Assembly: GCF_017353415.1 (NCBI RefSeq)
Contig: NZ_JAFMPX010000029.1
Span: 1 to 46,777 of the forward strand
Direction: 5' to 3'
From: Arthrobacter sp. E3
Lineage (GTDB): Bacteria; Actinomycetota; Actinomycetes; Actinomycetales; Micrococcaceae
Length of the DNA stretch: 46,777 nt
Position 1 is the first letter of the stretch. Every line of letters begins with the position of its first letter. Of this stretch, positions 23,619 through 32,793 are shown one piece after another. The translations under genes were made by a program, and so were the position numbers. The notes beneath the pieces were generated by a model. The model worked only from the letters and a program-made list of their open reading frames with translations. It ran no database searches and was not told where the DNA came from.

Positions 23619-24736
23619 ATGACAAACACTGAAGCGAAGCCAAAAGGAAGCCAAGTGACCCTGCTTGCAGTGGGCACCAAAAAGGGATTGTGGTTGGGGA
23701 CCAGCACCGACCGCAGCAATTTCACGTTTACCGGACCGCACTTCCTCATGCATGAGATTCCCAGCATTGGCCTGGACACCAGGGGTGGCCGCACCCGTAT
23801 TCTGGTAGGCCTGCGCAGTGAACACTGGGGTCCCACGGTGGCGCACTCCGACGACCTTGGTGCCACGTGGAAGGAGCCTGAAAAAGGTGCCATCACGTTC
23901 CCGGAGGACACCGGCGCAGCCCTGGAGAGGGTGTGGCAGATACAACCGGATAGTGAGGGGTGCCCGGGCGTTGTTTGGGCGGGCTGTGAGCCCATTTCGC
24001 TGTGGAAGTCCACCGACGGAGGCGAACACTTTGAACTTAACCGTGGCCTGTGGAATCATCCGCACCGCACTGAATGGGGTGCCGGATTCGGCGGTGCCGC
24101 GGCTCACACGGTGCTGCCCAACCCTACGGATCCCAGCACCATCCACGTCGCCATAAGCACCGGCGGGGTCTATCGCAGCACCGATGCAGGGAGTCCTGGG
24201 AGGCACGGAATAAAGGGATCAGCGCCTATTTCATGCCGGATCCACTGCCGGAATTTGGCCAGTGCGTGCACAAAGTTGCTCGGGATCCCAATAGCCCCGA
24301 TGTCCTGTACGCACAAAATCACCACGGTGTTTATCGCACGGACGACGCCGGCGCCAACTGGATATCCATCGCCGAGGGCCTACCTACGGACTTTGGATTC
24401 ACCGTACTGACCCATCCGAGCCGCTCCGGTACAGCCTGGGTTGTGCCGATCATGGCTGACGGTGAGAGGATTCCCCCGCAGGGGCAGCTGGCCGTTCACC
24501 GCACGGACGACGCCGGGAAGTCCTGGACACGGTTGGCCGACGGTTTGGCGGAACCTGACTACAACGTGGTGCTCAGGGACGCCGCAGCCGTGGACACGGC
24601 AGAACCGGCAGGGCTGTACTTCGGCACCCGAGGCGGCTCCGTCTATGCCAGCGCCGATGAGGGCGGGCATTTTGCCGAAGTCCTCAGCCACCTGCCGGAC
24701 GTACTTTGCGTCCGGGCTGCCGCCGTCGAACTTTAA
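23619..24736 (+). pseudogene. BNR/sialidase-like repeat protein, single 1-nt frameshift
   Basis: From ATG 23619 the frame encodes a beta-propeller-like protein (WKSTDGGEHF, YRSTDAG; BNR-type Asp-box repeats) up to about 24188. It then leaves frame and ends at 24410. A second frame, open through the junction and on to 24736, continues the same protein (ESWEARNKGISAYFMPDPLPEF, then YRTDDAGANW and HRTDDAGKSW repeats). One base is missing in GCAGGGAG near 24189-24191 (expected GGNGAG). Restored, it gives about 373 residues, a full WD40/BNR-like glycosyl-hydrolase-type domain. Either a sequence error or a recent mutation. No catalytic residues could be assigned, and the function is unknown. Confidence 0.75.
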
Positions 24737-24761
24737 GCCGTTGAACATGGGGGAGGGTGGC

Positions 24762-25052
24762 GTGGTTGGTGAAGTGACTGTGCTGGTGCCGCGCCTGCTG
24801 CAGCCTTTGGTGGATGGAAGGGAAGAATTGCGCCTCGACGTGGGAGTCGGTGCATCGGTAGAGGAACTGTTGGACGCCATTGGCTCCGAGTTTCCCGTTT
24901 TTGAGCGCAGGCTGCGTGATGAAACCGGAAATCTGCGCAGGTACGTGAACATCTACCTCGACGGAGAGGACGTTCGTCGGCTGGCCGGGCTGCAAACGAA
25001 CGCAGCCGCTGGCCAGGAACTGATGGTCGTCCAATCCGTGGCAGGGGGTTGA
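24762..25052 (+). CDS. MoaD/ThiS-like small sulfur-carrier-type protein
   Basis: A 96-residue ubiquitin-fold protein of the MoaD/ThiS group ([15 protein letters not shown], then [23 protein letters not shown]) ending in Gly-Gly (QSVAGG), the tail that is adenylated and thiocarboxylated in this family. GTG at 24762 is preferred, 5 nt after GGGAGGG; ATG 24747 in the same frame is also possible. It follows the BNR gene closely and probably shares its transcript. No MoaE, ThiF or ThiG partner is nearby, so its target is unknown. Confidence 0.75.
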   Translation: MVGEVTVLVPRLLQPLVDGREELRLDVGVGASVEELLDAIGSEFPVFERRLRDETGNLRRYVNIYLDGEDVRRLAGLQTNAAAGQELMVVQSVAGG

Positions 25053-25137
25053 GCGTGTCAAAACGCTGCCGTCCCGCAGTAGGAGAAAATGTGACCTTAA
25101 CATCCTTAGGGGGACACTCACAGCATTCTGGTGGAGA

Positions 25138-26406
25138 ATGGAAAGGATGACTCCCCCCAAAAACACTCCCAGCACCGCGCCAGCAGCATCCGTCGAGACC
25201 ACCACGAGGACCCGGCCCGCCCGCCGTGTGTCACAGGTCATGCCCGCCACCGAGGGCTGGGATCAGGCGAAGAACCCAGCAGGCCGCCCGCTACTGCAGT
25301 TCAAGTCGCCGCGTGTCTCCCAGCCGCCGGTGCACCTGGCCGACTTGACGCTGCCCGAGCGGGAGGCGAAGTTTAAGGAGATGGGTCTGCCCGCATTCCG
25401 TGCGAAGCAGCTCTCAGTGCACTACTTCCAGCACTACACCACCGATCCCGAGCAGATGAGCGACCTCCCCAAGGACCGCCGCGCCGAGATCACCGAGACG
25501 ATGTTTCCGAAGCTGTTGACGGAGATCAAGCGCCTCACCACCGACAATGGCGATACCGTGAAGTTCCTGTGGCGCCTGTTCGACGGCTCGCTCGTCGAAT
25601 CCGTCCTCATGCGTTACCCCGGCCGCATCACCCTGTGCGTGTCCAGCCAGTGCGGCTGTGGCATGAACTGCCCGTTCTGTGCCACTGGACAGGCCGGTTT
25701 GACCCGCAATATGTCCACCGCGGAGATCCTTGACCAGATTGTCCAGGCCAACCGCGTCATCGCCGAGGGCGGGCTGGGGAATCTGCGTCGCGACGGCGGG
25801 CATGACGCAGAGCGTGTCACCAACATTGTGTTCATGGGGATGGGCGAGCCGCTGGCGAACTACAAGCGTGTCATGAATGCCGTGCACCGCATGGTTGCCG
25901 ACGGGCCAGAAGGTCTGGGCATGTCCGCCCGCGGCATCACTGTCTCCACCGTGGGCCTGGCCCCGGCCATTAACAAACTGGCGCAGGAAGGCCTGGCCAT
26001 TACGTTCGCGCTGTCGCTGCACGCTCCGGACGATGAACTGCGCGACGAGCTCATCCCCGTCAACGACAAATGGAAGGTGGATGAGGTTCTGGACGCCGCC
26101 TACAACTATTACAAGGTCACCGGCCGGCGAGTATCCATCGAGTACGCGCTGATCAAGGACATGAACGACCACCCGTGGCGTGCCGAACTCCTCGCAAAGA
26201 AGCTCAACCAGCGCGGCCGCGGCTGGGTCCACGTAAACCCGATTCCGTTGAACCCTACCCCCGGCTCGATCTGGACATGCTCGGAGCCGCACGTCATGCA
26301 GGAATTCATCGACACGCTGATTGAAAACGGCGTGCCCACCACTCTCCGCGACACCCGCGGCAAGGAAATTGATGGCGCGTGCGGCCAGCTCGCCGCTGCT
26401 GAGTAG
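25138..26406 (+). CDS. rlmN: Dual-specificity RNA methyltransferase RlmN
   Basis: A 422-residue radical-SAM enzyme methylating A2503 of 23S rRNA and A37 of some tRNAs. The cluster motif C-x3-C-x2-C is seen as CGMNCPFC (about residues 177-184), followed by [29 protein letters not shown], and the C-terminal active-site Cys in [14 protein letters not shown] 25138 has GGTGGAGA upstream; ATG 25147 in frame is nearly as good. The N-terminus is 40-50 residues longer than usual and rich in Thr/Pro, perhaps from choosing the earlier start. Confidence 0.95.
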   Translation: MERMTPPKNTPSTAPAASVETTTRTRPARRVSQVMPATEGWDQAKNPAGRPLLQFKSPRVSQPPVHLADLTLPEREAKFKEMGLPAFRAKQLSVHYFQHYTTDPEQMSDLPKDRRAEITETMFPKLLTEIKRLTTDNGDTVKFLWRLFDGSLVESVLMRYPGRITLCVSSQCGCGMNCPFCATGQAGLTRNMSTAEILDQIVQANRVIAEGGLGNLRRDGGHDAERVTNIVFMGMGEPLANYKRVMNAVHRMVADGPEGLGMSARGITVSTVGLAPAINKLAQEGLAITFALSLHAPDDELRDELIPVNDKWKVDEVLDAAYNYYKVTGRRVSIEYALIKDMNDHPWRAELLAKKLNQRGRGWVHVNPIPLNPTPGSIWTCSEPHVMQEFIDTLIENGVPTTLRDTRGKEIDGACGQLAAAE

Positions 26407-26530
26407 CGCACCCCAGCCGACGGGGTCCCATCCCCGAGGAAGGGGCCAAGTGGCGAGAAAGGCGTTTCGTTGCTGTCATGTGGCAAGTTGTCCCCGTCCG
26501 CAGTGAGGAAGGGGTGAATTTGCCCCGGTC

Positions 26531-27187
26531 TCACTTCACCTTGCGCGCAGTGACATAGGCGGTGGTGGAACCGGGCTCGATCTCGGTGCGTCCCGCGTCC
26601 TGGATGACGGGGCCAGCAGACTTCCGTAAACCTTTGCGGAACTCCTTCGCCGGCAGTTCCAGAATGCCCACGGGGAAACCGTCCGCCGCCCACGCCTCCA
26701 CTACCGCAGGCTTGGACTCCAGCACCCAGGCGAAAAGCGCGTGCGCGGCCTGTGCGGCGGCCTTACCCGTAGACATGTCCAGGGAGGCGTTGAGCGCAAT
26801 GTTCAACGGCTGTGGGGGCAGTGGATCACCGGTGGGCAGCGTGGTGCCTGAAACCTGCAGCTTGGCCAGCAGCTTCGGCAATTCCGCGGCGGGCATGGGA
26901 GGCAGGCCGATGGCGCTCGCCTGGCCAACGGTGGACAGCACATGTTCCGGAAACGCAGCCAGGACCCTGGCGAACATCTTCGCGTCGGCACGCCGGACCG
27001 ACTTGGCAAAAGCGCCTGTCGCCCACTGCTGCCAATCAGGGTTGTCGGGGTCGCGCATGAACGCCTGGACGGATGCCAGCGCGGCGGCCGCAATGCCGTG
27101 TTGTTCGCTGGCCGGTTCCTCTCTGTCGACAAGCAAAATGATGGGCTGGACCAATTCGTGCAAACTGCGTTCGGTGTATTCACTCAC
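26531..27187 (-). CDS. PTH2-like peptidyl-tRNA hydrolase
   Basis: A protein of about 218 residues with the type II peptidyl-tRNA hydrolase motif (ASLDMSTGKAAAQAAHA) starting near residue 125, then GILELPAKEF and the IEPGSTTAYVTA end. PTH2 domains release tRNA from peptidyl-tRNA; the N-terminal part here (about 110 residues) is additional. GTG 27187 (then SEYTERSLHEL) is chosen; the frame is open to 27247, and neither start has a clear ribosome binding site. Divergent from the aminotransferase gene. Confidence 0.75.
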   Translation of the reverse strand: MSEYTERSLHELVQPIILLVDREEPASEQHGIAAAALASVQAFMRDPDNPDWQQWATGAFAKSVRRADAKMFARVLAAFPEHVLSTVGQASAIGLPPMPAAELPKLLAKLQVSGTTLPTGDPLPPQPLNIALNASLDMSTGKAAAQAAHALFAWVLESKPAVVEAWAADGFPVGILELPAKEFRKGLRKSAGPVIQDAGRTEIEPGSTTAYVTARKVK

Positions 27188-27281
27188 CCATACAGCGTAG
27201 GGGCATTGGCGTGTGGGAAGCTGGAGTTTGGCCCTTGCCGGCCGCACACGATGTACAAAAAGTTGTCACCAAGGAGCGCCC

Positions 27282-28484
27282 ATGCCCAAACCACTCACCG
27301 TTGCCGCCCGTGCGAATGTGCAGCCGTTTGCCGTCATGGACATCTTGGCGCGCGTGGCCGAGCTTCGCGCGGATGGCCGTGACGTTGTTTCGCTGTGTGC
27401 GGGGGAGCCTGGTGGAGGGGCGCCCAGCGGTGTTTCAGCCCGGGCCGCAGAGCTTCACGCCTCAGGCACGGCGCTGACCTACACCCCGGCACTGGGCCTG
27501 GCTGATCTGCGCCAAGCCATCGCAGGGCACTACAAACGCTGGTACGGAATTGACGTGCCTGCGCGCAATGTTGCCGTCACCACCGGTTCGTCCGGCGCCT
27601 TCATGCTTGTTTTCCTGGCAGCGTTCAACCCTGGCGACAAAGTGGCCCTGGCCCGTCCAGGCTATCCGGCCTATAAAAACATCCTGAAGGCTTTGGGTAT
27701 TGACGTCATTGAGCTCGACGCCGGGGCAGACTCCCGATTCCAGCCCACCCCCGAGATGCTGGCGGCCGCAGTTGCCAAACACGGTCCGTTGGCGGGCCTC
27801 GTGCTGGCCTCGCCTGCCAACCCCACCGGCACCATGGTCTCCCGGGACGAATTGGCCGTGCTAACAGATTGGTGCACAGAGCAGGGGGTGCGCCTGGTGA
27901 GCGATGAAATTTACCACGGCGTCACGTACCCGGACACCGGTGCGGCCGATCCCCGCGGTGTGTGCGCCTGGGAGCTTGACCGCTCTGGCGTGGTCATCTC
28001 CAGCTTCTCCAAATACTGGGGCATGACCGGTTGGCGGCTCGGCTGGGCGATCGTGCCCGACGACCTGATCCAAGCAGTCGACGCCCTGGCCGGAAATGTG
28101 GCCCTGTGCCCGCCCGCACCGGCACAAATTGCGGCGGTGGCGGCCTTCAGCGAGGAGTCCTACGCTCAGGCCGACGCGGCCGTAGCCGAGTTTTCCCGCA
28201 CCCGCGACTACGTCTTGGACAAAGTGGCCGATCTGGGCTGGGTGGATGCCGCCCCGGCCGACGGCGCGTTCTACTTCTACGCCGACCTGGGCCCTGCGCT
28301 CGCAGGTTACAAGGACTCGGTGGAGTATTGCTCCGACCTGCTTGAAACTGAGGGCGTGGCGCTGGTGCCAGGCACTGATTTTGACGGCGTGGGTGGGGGC
28401 GCGGCAGTTCGGCTGAGCTTCGCCGCCGGGTACGACGCCGTCCACGAGGCACTGGAGCGGATCGAAAGGTTCCAGCGGGCTTAG
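27282..28484 (+). CDS. Class I PLP-dependent aminotransferase
   Basis: The 400-residue product has SPANPTGTMVS, the YHGVTY segment and the PLP-lysine motif SSFSKYWGMTGWRLGW (Lys near residue 242), of the aspartate/aromatic aminotransferase fold. The ATG is fixed by AAGGAG 6-8 nt upstream. Substrate cannot be decided; aspartate-type or a broad-specificity role is plausible. It ends at a strong hairpin shared with the convergent purB. Confidence 0.88.
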   Translation: MPKPLTVAARANVQPFAVMDILARVAELRADGRDVVSLCAGEPGGGAPSGVSARAAELHASGTALTYTPALGLADLRQAIAGHYKRWYGIDVPARNVAVTTGSSGAFMLVFLAAFNPGDKVALARPGYPAYKNILKALGIDVIELDAGADSRFQPTPEMLAAAVAKHGPLAGLVLASPANPTGTMVSRDELAVLTDWCTEQGVRLVSDEIYHGVTYPDTGAADPRGVCAWELDRSGVVISSFSKYWGMTGWRLGWAIVPDDLIQAVDALAGNVALCPPAPAQIAAVAAFSEESYAQADAAVAEFSRTRDYVLDKVADLGWVDAAPADGAFYFYADLGPALAGYKDSVEYCSDLLETEGVALVPGTDFDGVGGGAAVRLSFAAGYDAVHEALERIERFQRA

Positions 28485-28522
28485 GCGGGTAACGGCTGGT
28501 TTAGGTGGGTTCAACCACCGGC

Positions 28523-28559
28523 GGCACCCCAGCTGCGCTTGAAGCGCAGTTGGGGTGCC
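28523..28559. terminator. Bidirectional terminator between the aminotransferase gene and purB
   Basis: A 16-bp stem with one G-U pair (28523-28538 with 28544-28559) closes a TTGAA loop. The U-tract is weak on either side, but the stem is long and the site lies between convergent genes. Confidence 0.7.
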
Positions 28560-28581
28560 GCCGTCGTACTTTGTTTGGAGA

Positions 28582-30024
28582 CTACTTCTTCAGGTGGTCT
28601 ACCAGAGACTCGGCGATGCCAATGTACTTGCCCGGTGTGAGTGCCAGCAGGCGAGCCTCGGCGTCGTCGGACAAACCAAGGCCGGAGACGAACTCCTGCA
28701 TGCGGGCGGCGTCCACGCGGTGTCCGCGGGTCAGGTCCTTCAGTCGCTCATACGGGTCTGCCATGCCCGGAACCCCGGCAATGGCTTCGGCACGCATGAC
28801 CATTTGGATGGCTTCGGCGAGGACTTCCCAGTTGTGGTCGAGGTCATCGGCAAGCACGGCCTCGGCCGTGTCCAAACGGTCTAGGCCGCCCAGTACGTTG
28901 TTGATGGCCAGCAGGGAGTGGCCAAAGGCGACCCCGATGTTGCGCTGGCTGGAGGAGTCGGTGAGGTCGCGCTGCCAACGGCTGGTGACCAACGTGGCGC
29001 CGAGGGTGTCCAGCAGGGCGTTGGAAATCTCCAGGTTTGCCTCTGCGTTTTCAAAGCGGATCGGGTTGACCTTGTGCGGCATGGTGGAGGACCCGGTGGC
29101 GCCCGGAACTGGGACTTGGGCGAAGTAGCCGATGGAAATGTAGCTCCACACATCCGTGCACAGGTTGTGCAGAATGCGGTTGAAACGGGCCATGTCAGCG
29201 TAGAGCTCGGCCTGCCAGTCGTGGGACTCAATCTGCGTTGTCAGCGGGTTCCAGCTCAGGCCGAGGGACTCCACGAAGCCCTTGGCAACGGCCTGCCAAT
29301 CTGCGGCGGGGACGGAGGCGTAGTGTGCCGCGTAGGTGCCGGTGGCGCCGTTGATCTTGCCCAGGAATTCAGTCTTGGCCACGCGGTCCAACTGACGGTT
29401 AAGGCGGTGGGCCGTGACGGCCAGCTCCTTGCCCAGTGTGGTGGGGGTGGCAGGCTGGCCGTGGGTGCGGGAGAGCATCGGGACAGCGCGGTTTTCTTCG
29501 GCCATGGCCGCAATCTTTTCCACGAGCATGCGGGCCGCCGGCAGCCACACATCCTCCACTGCGCCCTTGATGCCGACAGCGTAGGAGAGGTTGTTGATGT
29601 CTTCACTGGTGCAGCCAAAGTGGACCAGCGGCTTCAAGCGGTCCAAGCCAAGCGCGGCAAGGCGGTTGCCGATGAAGTATTCCACAGCCTTCACATCGTG
29701 CACCGTGACTTTTTCAATGTCCGCCAGTTCCTGCACGGAAGCGGCATCAAATTCGCTCACAATGGCGCGCAGCCCGGCCTGCTGGTCGGCCGTCAACGGC
29801 TCGGTGCCGGGCAGGGTGTTGTTGCTTGTCAGGTGGATGAACCACTCAACTTCCACGCCAACGCGGTCACGGTTCAATGCAGCCTCGGAGAGGTAGTCCA
29901 CCAACGGTGCAACGGCACCGGAATAGCGGCCGTCGAGGGGTCCCAAGGCAATGCGCTCGGAGGAAGCGGCCAACGACAGGCGGCCGGAAGGGATGCGGGA
30001 TGCGGGGTGTGTGGATTCAGACAT
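28582..30024 (-). CDS. purB: Adenylosuccinate lyase
   Basis: A 480-residue member of the fumarase/aspartase superfamily with its signature loop GSSTMPHKVNPIRFENAE (about residues 310-327), plus LSRTHGQPATPTTLGKE and HFGCTSEDINNL typical of PurB. It cleaves SAICAR and adenylosuccinate in purine synthesis. Length and N-terminus (IALGPLDGRYSG) are normal. It stands alone, with no other purine genes and no visible purine riboswitch in the 138-bp gap upstream. Confidence 0.95.
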   Translation of the reverse strand: MSESTHPASRIPSGRLSLAASSERIALGPLDGRYSGAVAPLVDYLSEAALNRDRVGVEVEWFIHLTSNNTLPGTEPLTADQQAGLRAIVSEFDAASVQELADIEKVTVHDVKAVEYFIGNRLAALGLDRLKPLVHFGCTSEDINNLSYAVGIKGAVEDVWLPAARMLVEKIAAMAEENRAVPMLSRTHGQPATPTTLGKELAVTAHRLNRQLDRVAKTEFLGKINGATGTYAAHYASVPAADWQAVAKGFVESLGLSWNPLTTQIESHDWQAELYADMARFNRILHNLCTDVWSYISIGYFAQVPVPGATGSSTMPHKVNPIRFENAEANLEISNALLDTLGATLVTSRWQRDLTDSSSQRNIGVAFGHSLLAINNVLGGLDRLDTAEAVLADDLDHNWEVLAEAIQMVMRAEAIAGVPGMADPYERLKDLTRGHRVDAARMQEFVSGLGLSDDAEARLLALTPGKYIGIAESLVDHLKK

Positions 30025-30162
30025 GGGCCAATTCTTTCATGAACCGCCAATTCCTCCACAGCGGAGGTGTGCAGGCTGTGCTTCCACAAAATGATGGCTG
30101 GCTGTGGCAGTGAACAGCAGGGATTCCTAGGCTTGTATCGAGAACTCAAAAAGGAGGCTTCG

Positions 30163-30621
30163 ATGAGGAACCCATGGTGGCCGGAACCGGGGCTGGGTGG
30201 GGTTGGAGAGTTCGGAGGGGTTGCGGGGCTGGGTAGGGATGCGGTGCGGAGCATCCCATCTGCCGAAGCGGTGGCCGTCGTGGCGCAGCGGATGTCAGGC
30301 ATTGCACAGGAGATGGAGGTCCTTCGAAGACAGATGGCGGGGCTTGAGGCAACGGACTGGCATTCCGCTGCCGCCACGGCGTTTCGCCAGTCCCTGTCCG
30401 CCTGCAGCATGGCACTGGCGGGTGCTGTTCGGAAGGTTGAATCCGCGGCTGCGTCAGTCGGAAGTTACGGCACCTTCTTGCAGTCCTCACCGGCGTCGTC
30501 CGTTCAAGGTGAACCATGTGCGGCGCCGAACGCTCAGTGGCCGCAGGGAGCCGGGTCCGGGACGCAATTCGGGCCACGATTTAGCCAAGGGTTCGGACCG
30601 GACTGGGGCGCAGGGTTTTAG
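30163..30621 (+). CDS. WXG100-like helical protein, putative secretion partner
   Basis: A 152-residue protein with an extended helical region (about residues 35-100) containing WHSAAATAFRQSL, which matches the turn region and following helix of WXG100/ESX proteins with His in place of Gly. The N-terminus is Trp/Pro/Gly-rich (MRNPWWPEPG) and the C-terminal 50 residues are a Gly/Ser/Pro tail ending in DWGAGF. AAAGGAGG precedes the ATG. The next gene 92 nt downstream encodes a lipase-like protein with an ESX-like N-terminal part, suggesting a chaperone/effector-like pair. No secretion ATPase lies in this window. Confidence 0.65.
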   Translation: MRNPWWPEPGLGGVGEFGGVAGLGRDAVRSIPSAEAVAVVAQRMSGIAQEMEVLRRQMAGLEATDWHSAAATAFRQSLSACSMALAGAVRKVESAAASVGSYGTFLQSSPASSVQGEPCAAPNAQWPQGAGSGTQFGPRFSQGFGPDWGAGF

Positions 30622-30713
30622 TCGGGTGCGGTGGTGAGGAACAGGGTTGAGGAACCGGGTTGTGGAACAGGGTTGGGAACTGCTTTGAAAAGCGGGGATG
30701 GGGTGCAGAGCAC

Positions 30714-32291
30714 ATGGGGCACGATGCAGGTACTGAAACCTCCTTTTCCATTGAAGGAGGTGTAGGATCCATCAGCTACACCTTGGCAGAGATAACGGAT
30801 GCGGGGGCTCGGCTGGCCCGGTTAGCCCAGCAGATGGATCCGCTGGTTGACCGGCTGCAATCGGAGTGGCTGTGGTTGACTGATGCAGCCCAAGGCGCGC
30901 CGGTCTTTCCGTACGGGCCATTGGAAGACATTCAAAATGCGCTGTGGTCCTGCAAAGCTGCGCTGGCAGACACCGCCGGACTGGCAGGGAGAGCCCGACA
31001 GGCCAGCGCGAATTATGCTCTCGCGGAAGCGCAGGCCATCAACATGGCAGCATTGGCAAGCAAGTTGGCGGCCTTGGCGGAGGGGCGCAATACCAGAAAC
31101 CTGGCTCTCTTCGCTCCCTGGACTCTGGCGGTGAAGGCCGGCCGGATGGTGGAGGGTACCAAGCAGCAAGGGTTGCGTGACACCGAGGAGCAACTGCTCA
31201 ACAATGGTGGAGCCACTGTTGCTGGTGCTCTGGGGACCGTAGCAAGCCTTGCGTACCTGATGTCCCAACTGAGTCGAGCTGATGCAACAACGTCAGGAAC
31301 GCAGCCCGCCTACGTCCTGCGAAAATTCTTTGATGCAGCAGGTTTGACGCGAGCCGGACAGGTGTCTGTTCGTCGGGTTCCTGCCCAGGAATGGGATGTC
31401 AATGCAAAGCAATGGCCTCCTGGCCATGCGATGGCGGATCCGCGGGCCGGGGAGCCGTGGGAAGTTGAAGCCAGTATTCATGGCATGCTTGCTGGCAGCC
31501 ACGACGCCTACGGGTATCCACCCGGCTCCATTGGGGTGGTCCGGGTGGTGCGTGCGGACGGGCAGATCGCATGGGTGGTGCATTTACCGGGAACAGAAGA
31601 CTGGTCCACAGTGGACAGTACGGTTCCGTTCGACATGGAAGGCAATATGGAGGCCCTGACTGCCAAGTGGAAGGAACACTTCACGCAGAAGCAGGTGCTG
31701 GTGCAGGAACTCATCAAGTCAGCTCTTGAATCCGCGGGCGCACTGCCGGGTGAAGAGGTCGTCTTAACGGGGCACAGCGGAGGGGGGATTCATGCTGCCG
31801 CCGCGTCGGCAGACCCGGCCTTTCTGGAGCAGGTCAATGTCAAAATGATTGTCATTGCGGGTTCTCCGGCGAAGAATACAGGTGTTTCCGGCACAATTTC
31901 CGTAGTCAATTTAGAAAATGACAATGACATTGTCACTGCGGTGGACTACGGGCCTCCACCCGCCTCCCCGAACTGGGTGAGCGTTACTTCACACCGTCCA
32001 CCGACTGTCAGTGGGGGAAGTTTGGGCACCGTCGTTGAGCAGGCACACTCCTTGGAGAACTACATGAAGGACGCAGCCAGCCTTGACTCAAGCGATGCCT
32101 CTGCCGTGCAGGTGCCTTTGGAGACTTTGCGAAACATTCTTGGAGCCGGCGTAGGAGTTGGCGCAGTGGTGAAGGGAACCAAGTTTGTCTATCAAGGCAA
32201 GGACTCCCCGGACCGGCCCAAGAAGACCAAACCAGCGGCCCCGCGCCCCGCGCCAGCAACGGGAGAGGACTACGCGCCGGGTTGGCGCTGA
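30714..32291 (+). CDS. Alpha/beta-hydrolase (lipase-like) with ESX-like helical N-terminus
   Basis: The 525-residue product has a helical N-terminal half (residues 15-130; DRLQSEWLWLTDAAQ and alanine-rich helices) without a signal peptide, a short hydrophobic segment (about 165-185) and a C-terminal alpha/beta-hydrolase. Its triad reads Ser355 in GHSGGG, Asp403 or Asp405 in NDNDIVTAVD, and His445 in QAHSLENYM. The last 30 residues are Lys/Pro/Ala-rich. Lipase or phospholipase activity is likely; substrate unknown. ATG 30714 is chosen (the frame is open from 30660). Type VII secretion is an inference from the N-terminus and the WXG-like partner upstream. Confidence 0.7.
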   Translation: MGHDAGTETSFSIEGGVGSISYTLAEITDAGARLARLAQQMDPLVDRLQSEWLWLTDAAQGAPVFPYGPLEDIQNALWSCKAALADTAGLAGRARQASANYALAEAQAINMAALASKLAALAEGRNTRNLALFAPWTLAVKAGRMVEGTKQQGLRDTEEQLLNNGGATVAGALGTVASLAYLMSQLSRADATTSGTQPAYVLRKFFDAAGLTRAGQVSVRRVPAQEWDVNAKQWPPGHAMADPRAGEPWEVEASIHGMLAGSHDAYGYPPGSIGVVRVVRADGQIAWVVHLPGTEDWSTVDSTVPFDMEGNMEALTAKWKEHFTQKQVLVQELIKSALESAGALPGEEVVLTGHSGGGIHAAAASADPAFLEQVNVKMIVIAGSPAKNTGVSGTISVVNLENDNDIVTAVDYGPPPASPNWVSVTSHRPPTVSGGSLGTVVEQAHSLENYMKDAASLDSSDASAVQVPLETLRNILGAGVGVGAVVKGTKFVYQGKDSPDRPKKTKPAAPRPAPATGEDYAPGWR

Positions 32292-32298
32292 CCGGTGC

Positions 32299-32727
32299 CT
32301 ACCGGCGAGACTTCGACTTGCCCAGATTGCTGGTAAACATGGAGACAACGCTGATGATGAGAGCAGCGAAGATGGCCGTCCAGAAGAAATCGTCAATCGT
32401 GAACTGGATGGGGGTGAAGGTGCTTACCCATGCCGTCAACCACAACATAGCCGCATTCACAACGATCGTAAAAAGACCCAGAGTCAGGATGGTCACAGGC
32501 AGCGACAAAAACTTCACGATGGGTTTGACGAAAGCATTGACCACACCAAAAATAAGACCAATGAACAGATACGCCAGCATCGTGTTGATGATGTTCGCAG
32601 TCCCTTCTGGACCGGCCCCGTTATTGCTCACAATCGACGAAGAGGCAATGTGCATGCCGGGAAGAATCCAGGTGGCCAGCCAAAGGGCCAAGGCGTTTAT
32701 TATTACTCGAACTACGAATCGGCGCAT
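32299..32727 (-). CDS. Phage-holin-family / YvlD-like membrane protein
   Basis: The 142-residue product has four hydrophobic helices (about residues 5-25, 50-75, 80-105 and 112-135) and the conserved GLIFGVVNAFVKPIVKFLSLPVTILTLGLFT core of the DUF360 / phage holin family. In actinobacterial chromosomes such proteins are ordinary membrane proteins, not phage remains. ATG 32727 begins MRRFVVRVIINALALW as the family does. It is divergent from the aminotransferase gene, with a 66-bp gap. Confidence 0.8.
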   Translation of the reverse strand: MRRFVVRVIINALALWLATWILPGMHIASSSIVSNNGAGPEGTANIINTMLAYLFIGLIFGVVNAFVKPIVKFLSLPVTILTLGLFTIVVNAAMLWLTAWVSTFTPIQFTIDDFFWTAIFAALIISVVSMFTSNLGKSKSRR

Positions 32728-32793
32728 ATGCTCATCGTTCCACAGTCTGGCGATAAAGAGCCTTCCCGGCTGGCGTAGGCTTAAGCTTGAGAT

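Noticed and set aside
28918-30042. A 374-codon plus-strand open frame
   Set aside because: Antisense shadow of purB; no family features.
32299-32727. Holin annotation as a prophage remnant
   Set aside because: No phage genes surround it and this family is common in ordinary actinobacterial chromosomes.
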